This document shows, piece by piece, positions 45,547 through 54,355 of a stretch of 64,000 nt of DNA. Source of the stretch: Dasytiphilus stammeri_G (GTDB lineage Bacteria; Pseudomonadota; Gammaproteobacteria; Enterobacterales; Enterobacteriaceae); NCBI GenBank assembly GCA_041945105.1, contig CP145880.1:248001-312000 (forward strand). Reading direction: 5' to 3'. Position numbers and translations under genes: made by a program. Below the pieces are notes generated by a model. That model did no database searches. It was given only the letters and a program-made list of their open reading frames with translations, and had not been told where the DNA came from. Numbering within the stretch: position 1 is the first letter of the stretch; each line of letters starts with the position of its first letter.

Positions 45547-45927
45547 CTATTTGGATGAGTAATTTTGGTTATATAATTGTTCTTCGATCTTATCATCTTT
45601 GGTTTGGTTTAATTTCATTATTGGAGATAAATCAGTAATGGCCTTTTTTTCTCTAATAATAAGATTTCTTATAATAGCATTATTATAATGTAAATGATGA
45701 TTTATTTCATTCATCGTCTTGTTTGAAGCTTCTATATTCATTAAAACATAATGAGCTTTATGCAAATTATTAATGGAATATGATAATTGACGTCGTCCCC
45801 AATCTTCTAAACGGTGAATGATTCCATTATTTTCCTTTATAAGATTAGTAAATAATTTGATTATTTCTGAGATTTTTTCGCTACTACAGTCGGGATGAAC
45901 CATAAAAATGATCTCATAATGATGCAT
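45547..45927 (-). CDS. rpsF: 30S ribosomal protein S6
   Basis: 126 aa (E. coli 131 before processing). MHHYEIIFMVHPDCSSEKI, HRLEDWGRRQLSYSINNLHKAHYVLMNIEA and IIRNLIIREKKAIT are conserved. The C-terminus lacks the clear poly-Glu tail target of RimK. First gene of rpsF-rpsR-rplI. Confidence 0.96.
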   Translation of the reverse strand: MHHYEIIFMVHPDCSSEKISEIIKLFTNLIKENNGIIHRLEDWGRRQLSYSINNLHKAHYVLMNIEASNKTMNEINHHLHYNNAIIRNLIIREKKAITDLSPIMKLNQTKDDKIEEQLYNQNYSSK

Positions 45928-46002
45928 TAAAGTACTCCTAACATATTAAAACTTAACAAATAAAAAATTCTATAAATACATTATATATATTTTAAAAATA
46001 AA

Positions 46003-46758
46003 TTACAGTTTTTTGTTAAAAAGACGTTGTCTTATCGTTTCAAAAAGACAAATGGCTGTTGCTACCGAAACATTTAGTGATGATAATTCACGTAACATAG
46101 GTATATTAATTAAATCATCACAATATTTACGTGTTAGATTCCTTAATCCTTTTTCTTCTGATCCCATAACTAGAGCTAAAGCACCTGTCATTGAGCTTTC
46201 AAAAAGGTTATGGTTAGCTGTATCACTAGTGCCTATGATTTTTATATTATATTTATGAAGTATTTGAAGAGTACGTGAAATATTAATAACTGTAAATATA
46301 GCTAGATTTTCTACTCCTCCAGAAGCTACTTTTTTTACTACTGCATTATTAATTTTTGCAGAACGATTTTTTGGTACAATTACTGCATCTACACCTGCTG
46401 CATAAGCACTACGTATGCAAGCCCCTAAATTATGGGGGTCTTTTATACAATCTAAAATCAATAATAGAAGATCATTTTTTGCTTTAAATTTGAGAAAATT
46501 AACTAGATCTTTTTCAGCAAGTAATGGGGTGGATGAGATTTTTGCTATAATGCCTTGGTGTACTCCTCTTTTAGATTTGGAATCTAGCCATTTACCTGAG
46601 ACTTTTTTTATTAAAATTCCTTGGTTTTTTATGAGGTTTAAAATTAAGTTTAAACGTGGATTTTGCACATGATTAGTAATATATATTTGTTTACATCTTT
46701 CTGGATTGAATTGTAAAAGAGAATGAACTGTATGAATTCCAAAAATAAATTCGTTCAT
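46003..46758 (-). CDS. rlmB: 23S rRNA (guanosine-2'-O-)-methyltransferase RlmB
   Basis: SPOUT methyltransferase for Gm2251 in the P-loop of 23S rRNA; 251 aa (E. coli 243). The N-terminal substrate domain begins NEFIFGIHTVHSLLQFNPER. The knotted SAM site is seen as LLILDCIKDPHNLGACIRSAYAAGVDAVIVPK, LALVMGSEEKGLRNLTRKYCD and LSSLNVSVATAICLFE. It is 9 bp downstream of rnr, as in E. coli. Confidence 0.95.
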   Translation of the reverse strand: MNEFIFGIHTVHSLLQFNPERCKQIYITNHVQNPRLNLILNLIKNQGILIKKVSGKWLDSKSKRGVHQGIIAKISSTPLLAEKDLVNFLKFKAKNDLLLLILDCIKDPHNLGACIRSAYAAGVDAVIVPKNRSAKINNAVVKKVASGGVENLAIFTVINISRTLQILHKYNIKIIGTSDTANHNLFESSMTGALALVMGSEEKGLRNLTRKYCDDLINIPMLRELSSLNVSVATAICLFETIRQRLFNKKL

Positions 46759-46767
46759 ATCTATATC

Positions 46768-48744
46768 TTATAACGATAATTTCTGAGCGGATTTATTTTG
46801 AACTAAAATCAAGTCGATTCTTCGTTCTTCTATATTCACAGCTAATATTTTTACTCTAACAATATCATGAAGAGAGTAAGTATTTCCTTTAATATCTCCA
46901 ATTAATTGTTGACTTATAGCATTAAAGTGAAAAATATCATTATTTAAAGTAGAAATATGTACCAAACCTTCAATAAAATGTTCTTTTAATTTGACAAAAA
47001 AACCAAAACGGGTAATAAGAACAATATTTCCAGTATAAATATTACCGATCTTATTTTTCATAAACTCACATCTTAACCAATCCTCTACATTTCGCGTAAC
47101 TTCATCTGCTCTGCGTTCAGCTAATGAACAATGTTTTCCTAATTGTATCATTTGCTTAAGACTATAATGATAATAACCCTTATTATTAATTCCTTTGATA
47201 TTATGCAAAATAGATTTTATTAATCGATGTAATAATAAATCTGGATAACGTCGAATAGGTGAAGTAAAATGCGTATATTTATTTAAAGCTAATCCAAAAT
47301 GTCCTCTATTATCTGCAGCATAAACAGCCGGCTGCATAGATTGAAGCATAATTTTTTGTAATATTTCACGATCGGGACGATTCATGACATATATTAATAA
47401 ATCTGAATAATTTTTAGATTGCGGTTTGTTACCACCTGTAAGAAATAAACCTCTTTCATGAAGAAAAGAAGTAAACTTACTTATACTCGTATGATTTGGA
47501 CGATCGTGATCACGAAATAACATGGGTTTGTGAGATTTTTCCACTAACTGAGCTGAAGCAATATTAGCTAATATCATACACTGTTCTATTATTTTGTGTG
47601 CATCATTACGAATAATTGGTTCGATTCTGTCAATGCATTGCTTAGAATTTAGTATCAATTTAGTTTCTTCAATTTCAAATGAAATACAACCCCGTTTTTC
47701 GCTGGCATTTTTTAATACCTGATATATTTCATATAAGTTATTTAAAGGTTTTAATAAGTACTTATATTGCAAATGTAACTCTTTATTATTTGTTAAAATT
47801 TTCCAAACGATATTATAAGTTAATTGTGCTTGAGAACATATTATGGCTTCATAATGATTATGATATAATAACCTTCCGTTTGGAGAAACAATCATTTCAC
47901 ATGTTAAACATAATCTCTCTTTATGAGGAATAAGAGAGCATAAATCATTAGATAATCTTTCTGGTAGCATTGGAATTACATGGAATGGAAAATAAATAGA
48001 AGTTGCACGATTACAAGCTTCTTTATCTAAAGCAGTAGAGGGTTTTACATAGTAACTTACATCAGCTATGGCAACTAGTAATCTCCATTTTCCTCCTTCT
48101 ATTTTTTCACAATAAACTGCATCATCAAAATCTTTAGCATCTTCATTATCAATAGTTACAAATGGTAAAGCACGTAAATCAACTCTCCTATGAGTTTCTA
48201 ATTGGTTTATTGTTTCTATATTGTCTATTTCTTTTTTTACAGCTGGAGACCATTCATATGGTATATTATTATTACGTAATGCTATAATAATAGCTATTTG
48301 AATACTCATTTGATTTCCAAGTATTTCTATAATTTTTCCCTTAATTGGTTGGTTTTTGGGACGTAGTAATTTAACTACTACAATACAACCATTTTTAATT
48401 TTTTCATACTTGGCTAATGAACAAATAATAATTTTAAAATTTAATCGATTATCATAAGGTTTTACAAAATTATTACCTTCTTTATTTTTAAAATAATAGC
48501 CCACAATAATATTTTTTCTTGGTTTCATTACGGTTACGAACCGAGCTTCTTTTCGTTCTTTACATGGATTTGCAATAATTTCTGCTAAAATGGTATCATC
48601 ATGGATACAGTATTTCATTTGTTTATATGAGAGATAAAAATCTTTTTCGTATCCTTCTACTCTTAAAAAACCATAACCATCTCTATGGGCAATTACTTTA
48701 CCTTCCAATAATTTCGGTACTCTATGCAATTTAGTTGTTAACAT
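46768..48744 (-). CDS. rnr: Ribonuclease R, lacking the N-terminal HTH and basic C-terminal tail
   Basis: 3'-5' exoribonuclease of the RNB family that degrades structured RNA. 658 aa against 813 in E. coli. The protein begins at what is E. coli residue ~85 (LEGKVIAHRDGYGFLRVEG), so the N-terminal winged-helix is absent. The cold-shock domains, the RNB active site (VTIDNEDAKDFDDAVYCEK, with the metal-binding Asp residues, near residue 200), HFTSPIRRYPDLLLHRLI and the S1 domain (TGNIVLITRFGFFVKL) are intact. The Lys-rich tail after the S1 domain is missing. Only 30 bp separate the start from purA, so no lost N-terminus is hidden there. In E. coli nsrR lies between purA and rnr; it is gone. Confidence 0.95.
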   Translation of the reverse strand: MLTTKLHRVPKLLEGKVIAHRDGYGFLRVEGYEKDFYLSYKQMKYCIHDDTILAEIIANPCKERKEARFVTVMKPRKNIIVGYYFKNKEGNNFVKPYDNRLNFKIIICSLAKYEKIKNGCIVVVKLLRPKNQPIKGKIIEILGNQMSIQIAIIIALRNNNIPYEWSPAVKKEIDNIETINQLETHRRVDLRALPFVTIDNEDAKDFDDAVYCEKIEGGKWRLLVAIADVSYYVKPSTALDKEACNRATSIYFPFHVIPMLPERLSNDLCSLIPHKERLCLTCEMIVSPNGRLLYHNHYEAIICSQAQLTYNIVWKILTNNKELHLQYKYLLKPLNNLYEIYQVLKNASEKRGCISFEIEETKLILNSKQCIDRIEPIIRNDAHKIIEQCMILANIASAQLVEKSHKPMLFRDHDRPNHTSISKFTSFLHERGLFLTGGNKPQSKNYSDLLIYVMNRPDREILQKIMLQSMQPAVYAADNRGHFGLALNKYTHFTSPIRRYPDLLLHRLIKSILHNIKGINNKGYYHYSLKQMIQLGKHCSLAERRADEVTRNVEDWLRCEFMKNKIGNIYTGNIVLITRFGFFVKLKEHFIEGLVHISTLNNDIFHFNAISQQLIGDIKGNTYSLHDIVRVKILAVNIEERRIDLILVQNKSAQKLSL

Positions 48745-48774
48745 ACTAGTTTTATTTGGATTTAATTTTTTAAA

Positions 48775-50070
48775 TTAAAGTAAAGGATTTTTTATAACAA
48801 TCGTTTGATTACGATCTGGACCCGTTGATATAATATCAATAGGTATACCAACTAGTGTTTCTATGCGTTGAATATATTGACGTGCTGCTAAAGTGAGTGC
48901 ATTTACTTCTTGAATGCCAAAAGTACTTTCACTCCATCCAGGCAAGTTTTCGTAAATTGGGGTAATTTTTTCCCACTCATCTTCTGTTTCTATAGGTGTA
49001 GAAGTAATTTTCTCACCATTAGACATGCGATATGCAACACAAATTTTTACTTCGTCTAAGCCATCGAGAACATCTAATTTAGTTAAACAAAGACTTGACA
49101 AAGAATTAATTTGTACAGCTCTGCGTATAGCAACCGCATCTAACCACCCAGTGCGACGTCGTCGACCAGTTGTAGTACCAAATTCATTCCCTTTTAGAGA
49201 AAGATATTCTCCAATTTCATTGAATAATTCTGTAGGAAAGGGCCCCATTCCTACACGAGTACAATATGCTTTTACAACCCCAATAACACTATCTATGCGT
49301 AAACCAAAACCAGTTCCTGTAATAACTCCACCAATAGTAGTATTAGAAGACGTGACATAAGGATATGTTCCGTGGTCTATATCTAATAACATTCCTTGTG
49401 CACCTTCAAAAATAATCGTATATCTATGTTTATAAGCCTCATCTAACAATACAGCTACATCTGTAGCTATACTAGTAATTATTCTAGAAACCGCTAATAA
49501 ATTATCTAATACCAATTGATAATCAATTGCTTCTTCATGGTAGAAATGTACTAATTGAAAATTATGATAATCTATGATTTTTTTTAATTTTAAAGCTAAT
49601 TTTTTACTATTAAATAAATCACAAACTCGCAATCCTCTTCGGGCTATTTTATCTTCATATGCTGGACCAATACCTCGTCCTGTAGTACCAATAGCATTTA
49701 AATTCTGAGATTTTTCACGTGCTCTATCTAAAGCAATATGCGATAGTAAAACTAAAGGACAAGATTTGGAAATTAATAAACGTTCTAAAACTGGAATACC
49801 TTGTTGTTCTAATTGTGTAATTTCATTAATTAAACCTTCTGGAGATAATACTACGCCATTTCCAATTATACTAATAATACCATTATGTAAAATTCCAGAA
49901 GGAATTAAGTGTAAAATAGTTTTTTTTCCATTAATTACTATGGTATGACCAGCATTATTACCTCCCTGATATCGGACCACATATTTTGCATTCGGCGTAA
50001 GAAGATCAACAATTTTTCCTTTTCCTTCATCACCCCATTGGGTGCCTAATATGACAATATTTCTACCCAT
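48775..50070 (-). CDS. purA: Adenylosuccinate synthetase
   Basis: Joins IMP and aspartate with GTP, the first committed step to AMP. 431 aa (E. coli 432). GTP loop GTQWGDEGKGKIVD with the catalytic Asp/His pair (NNAGHTIV), QGMLLDIDHGTYPYVTSSN, the GTTTGRRRRTGWLD block and the C-terminal STGPDRNQTI are complete. With hpt it supports purine salvage from hypoxanthine. The leader is unusual: no Shine-Dalgarno is present and a 24-bp perfect hairpin ends 4 nt before the ATG. Confidence 0.97.
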   Translation of the reverse strand: MGRNIVILGTQWGDEGKGKIVDLLTPNAKYVVRYQGGNNAGHTIVINGKKTILHLIPSGILHNGIISIIGNGVVLSPEGLINEITQLEQQGIPVLERLLISKSCPLVLLSHIALDRAREKSQNLNAIGTTGRGIGPAYEDKIARRGLRVCDLFNSKKLALKLKKIIDYHNFQLVHFYHEEAIDYQLVLDNLLAVSRIITSIATDVAVLLDEAYKHRYTIIFEGAQGMLLDIDHGTYPYVTSSNTTIGGVITGTGFGLRIDSVIGVVKAYCTRVGMGPFPTELFNEIGEYLSLKGNEFGTTTGRRRRTGWLDAVAIRRAVQINSLSSLCLTKLDVLDGLDEVKICVAYRMSNGEKITSTPIETEDEWEKITPIYENLPGWSESTFGIQEVNALTLAARQYIQRIETLVGIPIDIISTGPDRNQTIVIKNPLL

Positions 50071-50073
50071 ATT

Positions 50074-50125
50074 AATAAATAATTACAGTGATAAAATTAT
50101 TATTTTATCACTGTAATTATTTATT
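50074..50125 (-). repeat. Perfect 24-bp inverted repeat in the purA leader
   Basis: Positions 50074-50097 are exactly complementary to 50102-50125 around a 4-nt loop (core CAGTGATAAAAT / ATTTTATCACTG). It lies between tRNA-Pro and purA, all on the minus strand, and ends just before the purA ATG. It may terminate the rplY/tRNA-Pro transcript, but no T tract follows; it could also mask the purA start. No PurR-type site is seen. Confidence 0.85.
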
Positions 50126-50158
50126 TTCAGCTATTTTAATTAGATTTAAATGAAATTC

Positions 50159-50232
50159 TCGGCACGAGAGGATTTGAACCTCTGACCACTGACACCCCAT
50201 GACAGTACGCTACCAAGCTGCGCTACGTGCCG
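50159..50232 (-). tRNA. tRNA-Pro(GGG)
   Basis: Minus-strand cloverleaf of 74 nt. Acceptor CGGCACG pairs with CGTGCCG, the D arm is AGCGCAGCTTGGTAGCGT, and the anticodon loop is ATGGGGT (anticodon GGG). The T arm is GAGGTTCAAATCCTC. It closely matches E. coli proL, including the T-T mismatch in the anticodon stem. The CCA end is not encoded. It lies 7 bp downstream of rplY. Confidence 0.93.
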
Positions 50233-50239
50233 TAATTTT

Positions 50240-50527
50240 TTATACTATTCGTATGAAATCAACATGAAGTATTTTGGGTTTAAAAGGATGATACTGAATG
50301 TCTTGGATTTTTACGATATTTTCCTGACCATCAATAATTATAGTTAAAGGTCCATTATAAAATTCTTTTTGATTTTGCAATTGAGTTATTTTATGAAGAT
50401 CTAAAATAATTGAAACAGCTTGTTTTTTACCACCATAAAGAACAGCAGGTAACAAATTGGATGCCCGCAAACGTCTATTTGCGCTCTTACCATGCTCATT
50501 ATGTTTTACTGCATGAATTGTTATCAT
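50240..50527 (-). CDS. rplY: 50S ribosomal protein L25
   Basis: 95 aa (E. coli 94), the single-domain form without the CTC extension. GKSANRRLRASNLLPAVLYGGKKQ and the C-terminal IQYHPFKPKILHVDFIRIV identify it. L25 binds 5S rRNA. AGAGGAA precedes the ATG, and tRNA-Pro follows on the same strand. Confidence 0.96.
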   Translation of the reverse strand: MITIHAVKHNEHGKSANRRLRASNLLPAVLYGGKKQAVSIILDLHKITQLQNQKEFYNGPLTIIIDGQENIVKIQDIQYHPFKPKILHVDFIRIV

Positions 50528-50605
50528 AAAAATTCCTCTTATTAAAAATAATAAATAGGTAAGCAGTCAATTACTTTATATAATAAAAATACTTTTAGTT
50601 TAATT

Positions 50606-51448
50606 TTAAACTTGTTGAGCTTTTAACCATGCGATTTCATCTTTCCATATAAGAGGATTAATTGTTTCAATAATGAGAGGAATATTATCAAAACGATGAT
50701 CATTCATAATCCATTTAAAAGCATCCTTTCCTATATTGCCTAATCCTAGGGAATGATGACGATCAATACGACTATTTAAAATGCTTTTTGCATCATTTAG
50801 ATGCATTGCGCATAAATATTTAAAACCAATAATTTTTTCAAATTCTATAAAGGTTCTTTTATATAATTCTTGAGTACAAAAATTATAACCCGCTGCAAAT
50901 GCATGACAAGTATCGAAACAAACACCAATCCGCGATTTTTCTTCTACAAAATTAATAATTTTAGCTATATGTTCGAATAAGAAACCTAAATTAGTTCCTT
51001 GACCGGCAGTATTTTCAATTACTACAATTACATCATGTATTTCTTGTAATGCAAGATTAATTGATTCTATAATATTTGTTAAACATGTATCCTCATCTAT
51101 CATGTTTAGATGACTACCAGGATGAAAAAGTAAAAATTTAATCCCTAGTTGATTACATCTTCGCATTTCATCCATAAAAGCTAATCGAGATTTTTCTCGT
51201 AATTCCTTAATAGGATGACCTAGATTAACTAAATAACTGCTATGGGATATAATTTGTTTAGATGTGAACTGATATTGTTCACATAAATTACGGAAACGGT
51301 TGATTGTATAATCACTTAAAGGAATAGTATTCCACTGTCGTTGATTCTTAACAAAAATGGAAAAAGCAGTCGCATGTAACTTATTAGCACGTAACACAGC
51401 TTGTTCAATTCCTCCAGACGTGCTAACATGAGCTCCAATATATTTCAT
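50606..51448 (-). CDS. nfo: Endonuclease IV
   Basis: AP endonuclease for base excision repair; 280 aa (E. coli 285). It starts MKYIGAHVSTSGG. The trinuclear zinc site residues lie in KQIISHSSYLVNLG, FHPGSH, VVIENTAGQGTNLG, GVCFDTCHAFAAGY, CAMHLNDAKS, RHHSLGLGNIG and PLIIETIN. All are intact. The gene is alone, divergent from yfaE over 69 bp. Confidence 0.96.
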   Translation of the reverse strand: MKYIGAHVSTSGGIEQAVLRANKLHATAFSIFVKNQRQWNTIPLSDYTINRFRNLCEQYQFTSKQIISHSSYLVNLGHPIKELREKSRLAFMDEMRRCNQLGIKFLLFHPGSHLNMIDEDTCLTNIIESINLALQEIHDVIVVIENTAGQGTNLGFLFEHIAKIINFVEEKSRIGVCFDTCHAFAAGYNFCTQELYKRTFIEFEKIIGFKYLCAMHLNDAKSILNSRIDRHHSLGLGNIGKDAFKWIMNDHRFDNIPLIIETINPLIWKDEIAWLKAQQV

Positions 51449-51517
51449 AATAAGATGAATTTTTTCAGTTAATTATATCAAATCCAATTTGACAAAATAT
51501 CAATAATAAATACTACT

Positions 51518-51748
51518 ATGATTAAAGTCTCGTATCAAGGAAAAATTTTCTGTGGAAATACTCAACAAGTTTTAATTGAACAGCTTGAAGAACAACAATT
51601 GATTATTCCTTATTTTTGTAGATCTGGAATATGTGGTGCATGTAAGCTACGACTAATAAAAGGAAATATAAAAAAATCCCCAACATCTATTGATGGATTT
51701 ATTCTTTCCTGTTGTTCAATACCTACTAGTGATATTGAATTAGGGTGA
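51518..51748 (+). CDS. yfaE: 2Fe-2S ferredoxin-like protein YfaE
   Basis: Plant-type ferredoxin that maintains the diferric-tyrosyl cofactor of class Ia ribonucleotide reductase NrdB. 76 aa (E. coli 84). The cluster cysteines are in YFCRSGICGACKLRL (C-x4-C-x2-C) and LSCCS. In E. coli it is the third gene of nrdA-nrdB-yfaE; here nrdAB are not adjacent. Retention implies an aerobic class I enzyme elsewhere. Short but well supported by its motif. Confidence 0.88.
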   Translation: MIKVSYQGKIFCGNTQQVLIEQLEEQQLIIPYFCRSGICGACKLRLIKGNIKKSPTSIDGFILSCCSIPTSDIELG

Positions 51749-51761
51749 TGGAATAATTTCA

Positions 51762-52763
51762 TTAGATATTTCTTAAGATTTCTTTTAATAAAGATGGTCC
51801 TTTATATATTAATCCAGAATAAATTTGTAATAACGTTGCTCCTGCCGCTAGTTTTTCACGAGCAGAAATTATACTATTAATGCCTCCCACCCCTATAATA
51901 GGTATACGTCCTCGTAATTCTTTGGTTAAAAGTCTAATGATGTTAGTACTACGATATTGCAGTGGAACTCCACTTAACCCTCCTATTTGTTCACAATATT
52001 TAAAACCTTTTATTAAAGTATGATCTAGTGTGGTATTAGTAGCTATAATACCATCAATATGATAACGTACTAAAGTATCTGCAATTTGAATTAATTCTGA
52101 TTCGGATATATCGGGAGATATTTTTAGGATCAAAGGAATATATTTATTATACTTTTGAGTAAGTAATTGTTGTTCTTGTTTAAGATGTTTTAATAAATCT
52201 TCTAAAACTTCACCGTATTGTAAAATACGTAAATTTGGAGTATTAGGGGAAGAAAGATTAATTGTGATATAACTAGCATATGGATAAATTTTATTCATAC
52301 AACTTAAAAAATCTTCTTTACTACGCTCGATAGAAGTATCTTGATTTTTACTAATATTAATTCCTAAAATGCCTTTAAATTGTGCTTTTTTAACATTTTC
52401 AATTAATTTATCAACTCCTTGATTATTAAAACCCATACGATTAATAAAAGCTTCTGCTTCCCTAATACGAAAAAGTCTGGGTTTTTTATTACCAAATTGT
52501 GCCTTGGGAGTAACTGTGCCAATTTCTATATAGCCAAAACCCATTAATGCTAGACTATTAATAAACTCACCATTTTTATCGAATCCAGCTGCAAGTCCTA
52601 GTGGATTTTTAAAATTGATTCCCATACAATTAACAGGTTTAGATATAATATCTGGAGTACCTTGCTCAAATAAGGTAATTAACTTCATGTGGTTACAAAT
52701 TTTTTCATGTACCCATTCCGGATCGAATTGAAATAAAATGTTGCGAATTAGGTTATATAACAT
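51762..52763 (-). CDS. pyrD: Dihydroorotate dehydrogenase (quinone), class 2
   Basis: Membrane-associated FMN enzyme that oxidises dihydroorotate with quinone in pyrimidine synthesis. 333 aa (E. coli 336). The N-terminal amphipathic helix region is present (MLYNLIRNILFQFDPEWVH), then GLAAGFDKNGEFI, FGYIEIGTVTPKAQFGN, the active-site Ser in ITINLSSPNTPNLR, and GVGGINS near the C-terminus. It is divergent from asnS. In E. coli the two genes are also close, so the intervening genes have been lost. Confidence 0.96.
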   Translation of the reverse strand: MLYNLIRNILFQFDPEWVHEKICNHMKLITLFEQGTPDIISKPVNCMGINFKNPLGLAAGFDKNGEFINSLALMGFGYIEIGTVTPKAQFGNKKPRLFRIREAEAFINRMGFNNQGVDKLIENVKKAQFKGILGINISKNQDTSIERSKEDFLSCMNKIYPYASYITINLSSPNTPNLRILQYGEVLEDLLKHLKQEQQLLTQKYNKYIPLILKISPDISESELIQIADTLVRYHIDGIIATNTTLDHTLIKGFKYCEQIGGLSGVPLQYRSTNIIRLLTKELRGRIPIIGVGGINSIISAREKLAAGATLLQIYSGLIYKGPSLLKEILRNI

Positions 52764-52832
52764 TTATAATTCACTCCTTCATTTAAAAATATATTAGTTT
52801 TTTTACTTAATTTTCATCTTTGAGAAATATTT

Positions 52833-54227
52833 ATGTATGAAGTTTCTGTATTAGATATTTTACAACATCGTATCCAAGTTAATAGTCTTGTTACTTTAAA
52901 AGGTTGGGTACGTACTAAAAGATCTTCAAAATCTGGCGTAGCATTTATTGCAATATATGATGGTTCATGCTTGAATACTATTCAAGCTGTTGCTGAATAT
53001 TCTTTGCCTAATTATCAAGAAATCTTGCATTTATCTACTGGATGTTCGGTAATAGTTACAGGAAAACTTATAATTTCATCAGGAAAAGAACAAGAATTTG
53101 AAATAGCTATTACATTAATAAAGGTAGTTGGTTGGATTGAAGATCCCAATACATATCCCATTACTGCAAAAAATCATTCTCGAGAATATTTACGCGAATT
53201 TTGTCATTTACGTCCACGTACTAAATTCATTGGTGCTATGTCACGTGTTCGTCATACCTTAGCACAAGCTATTCATCGTTTTTTTAATGATAACGGTTAT
53301 TTATGGATTGCAACTCCTATTATTACCACTTATGATACTGAAGGAATGGGGGAAATGTTTCGTGTATCTAATTTGGATTTAGAATCATTACCTTTGAATA
53401 ATCAAGGTCAAGTGGATTTTACTAGAGATTTTTTTGCTAAAGAAACCTTTTTAACTGGAACAGGACAATTGAATTGCGAATCCTATGCTTGCGCATTATC
53501 GAAAGTATACACTTTTGGACCAACTTTTCGTGCAGAAAACTCTAATACTAGCCGTCATCTTGCAGAATTTTGGATGGTTGAGCCTGAAGTAGCATTTGCT
53601 ACCTTAAATGACATTAGTTCTTTAGCCGAACAAATGTTAATAAATATTATTAAAAATGTATTAATTGACAGATTTGAGGATCTGAATTTTTTTGCTCAGT
53701 TCAACCAACATATTATTACTCGTTTAGAAGAATTCATCGTAAACAAATTAGTTATCATTGATTATAGTGATGCTATACAATTACTTTTATCAAGTAAAAA
53801 AAACTTTAAAAATAAAATTTTTTGGGGAATAGATTTATCATCAGAACATGAACGTTATTTAGCAGAACAATATTTTAAGGGTCCACTAGGAGTAATAAAT
53901 TATCCAAAAGATATCAAACCATTTTATATGCGTCTTAATGATGACAATAAAACTGTAGCCTCTTTAGATATTCTAGTGCCTGGTATAGGAGAAATCATTG
54001 GGGGTTCACAGCGTGAGGAACGTTTAGATATTCTAGACCAAAATATGTGTGAAAAAGGAATCAAAAAAGAAGAATATTGGTGGTATCGTGATTTACGTCG
54101 TTATGGAAGTGTACCCCATTCAGGATTTGGTCTAGGTTTCGAACGATTAATAGCTTATGTAACAGGCATCCAAAATATTAAAGATACTGTGCCATTTCCA
54201 CGTACACCACGTAATGCTAAATTTTAA
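52833..54227 (+). CDS. asnS: Asparaginyl-tRNA synthetase
   Basis: Class IIb synthetase; 464 aa (E. coli 466). OB-fold LKGWVRTKRSSKSGVAFIAI, motif 1 region NGYLWIATPIITTYDTEG, motif 2 FGPTFRAENSNTSRHLAEFWMVEPE and motif 3 GFGLGFERLIAYVTG are intact. It is followed 48 bp later on the same strand by tRNA-Asn, its own substrate. Confidence 0.97.
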   Translation: MYEVSVLDILQHRIQVNSLVTLKGWVRTKRSSKSGVAFIAIYDGSCLNTIQAVAEYSLPNYQEILHLSTGCSVIVTGKLIISSGKEQEFEIAITLIKVVGWIEDPNTYPITAKNHSREYLREFCHLRPRTKFIGAMSRVRHTLAQAIHRFFNDNGYLWIATPIITTYDTEGMGEMFRVSNLDLESLPLNNQGQVDFTRDFFAKETFLTGTGQLNCESYACALSKVYTFGPTFRAENSNTSRHLAEFWMVEPEVAFATLNDISSLAEQMLINIIKNVLIDRFEDLNFFAQFNQHIITRLEEFIVNKLVIIDYSDAIQLLLSSKKNFKNKIFWGIDLSSEHERYLAEQYFKGPLGVINYPKDIKPFYMRLNDDNKTVASLDILVPGIGEIIGGSQREERLDILDQNMCEKGIKKEEYWWYRDLRRYGSVPHSGFGLGFERLIAYVTGIQNIKDTVPFPRTPRNAKF

Positions 54228-54275
54228 TTAGTAAGTAATTGACAATATAAAAAGTATTTTTTAAAATAGTGCTTT

Positions 54276-54348
54276 TCCTCTGTAGTTCAGTTGGTAGAAC
54301 GACGGACTGTTAATCCGTATGTCACTGGTTCGAGTCCAGTCAGGGGAG
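54276..54348 (+). tRNA. tRNA-Asn(GTT)
   Basis: 73-nt cloverleaf. Acceptor TCCTCTG pairs with CAGGGGA (one G-U), D arm GTTCAGTTGGTAGAAC, anticodon loop CTGTTAATC (GTT), T arm CTGGTTCGAGTCCAG. It differs from E. coli asnT at only a few positions. CCA is not encoded. It converges with folA. Confidence 0.96.
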
Positions 54349-54355
54349 CATCAAT

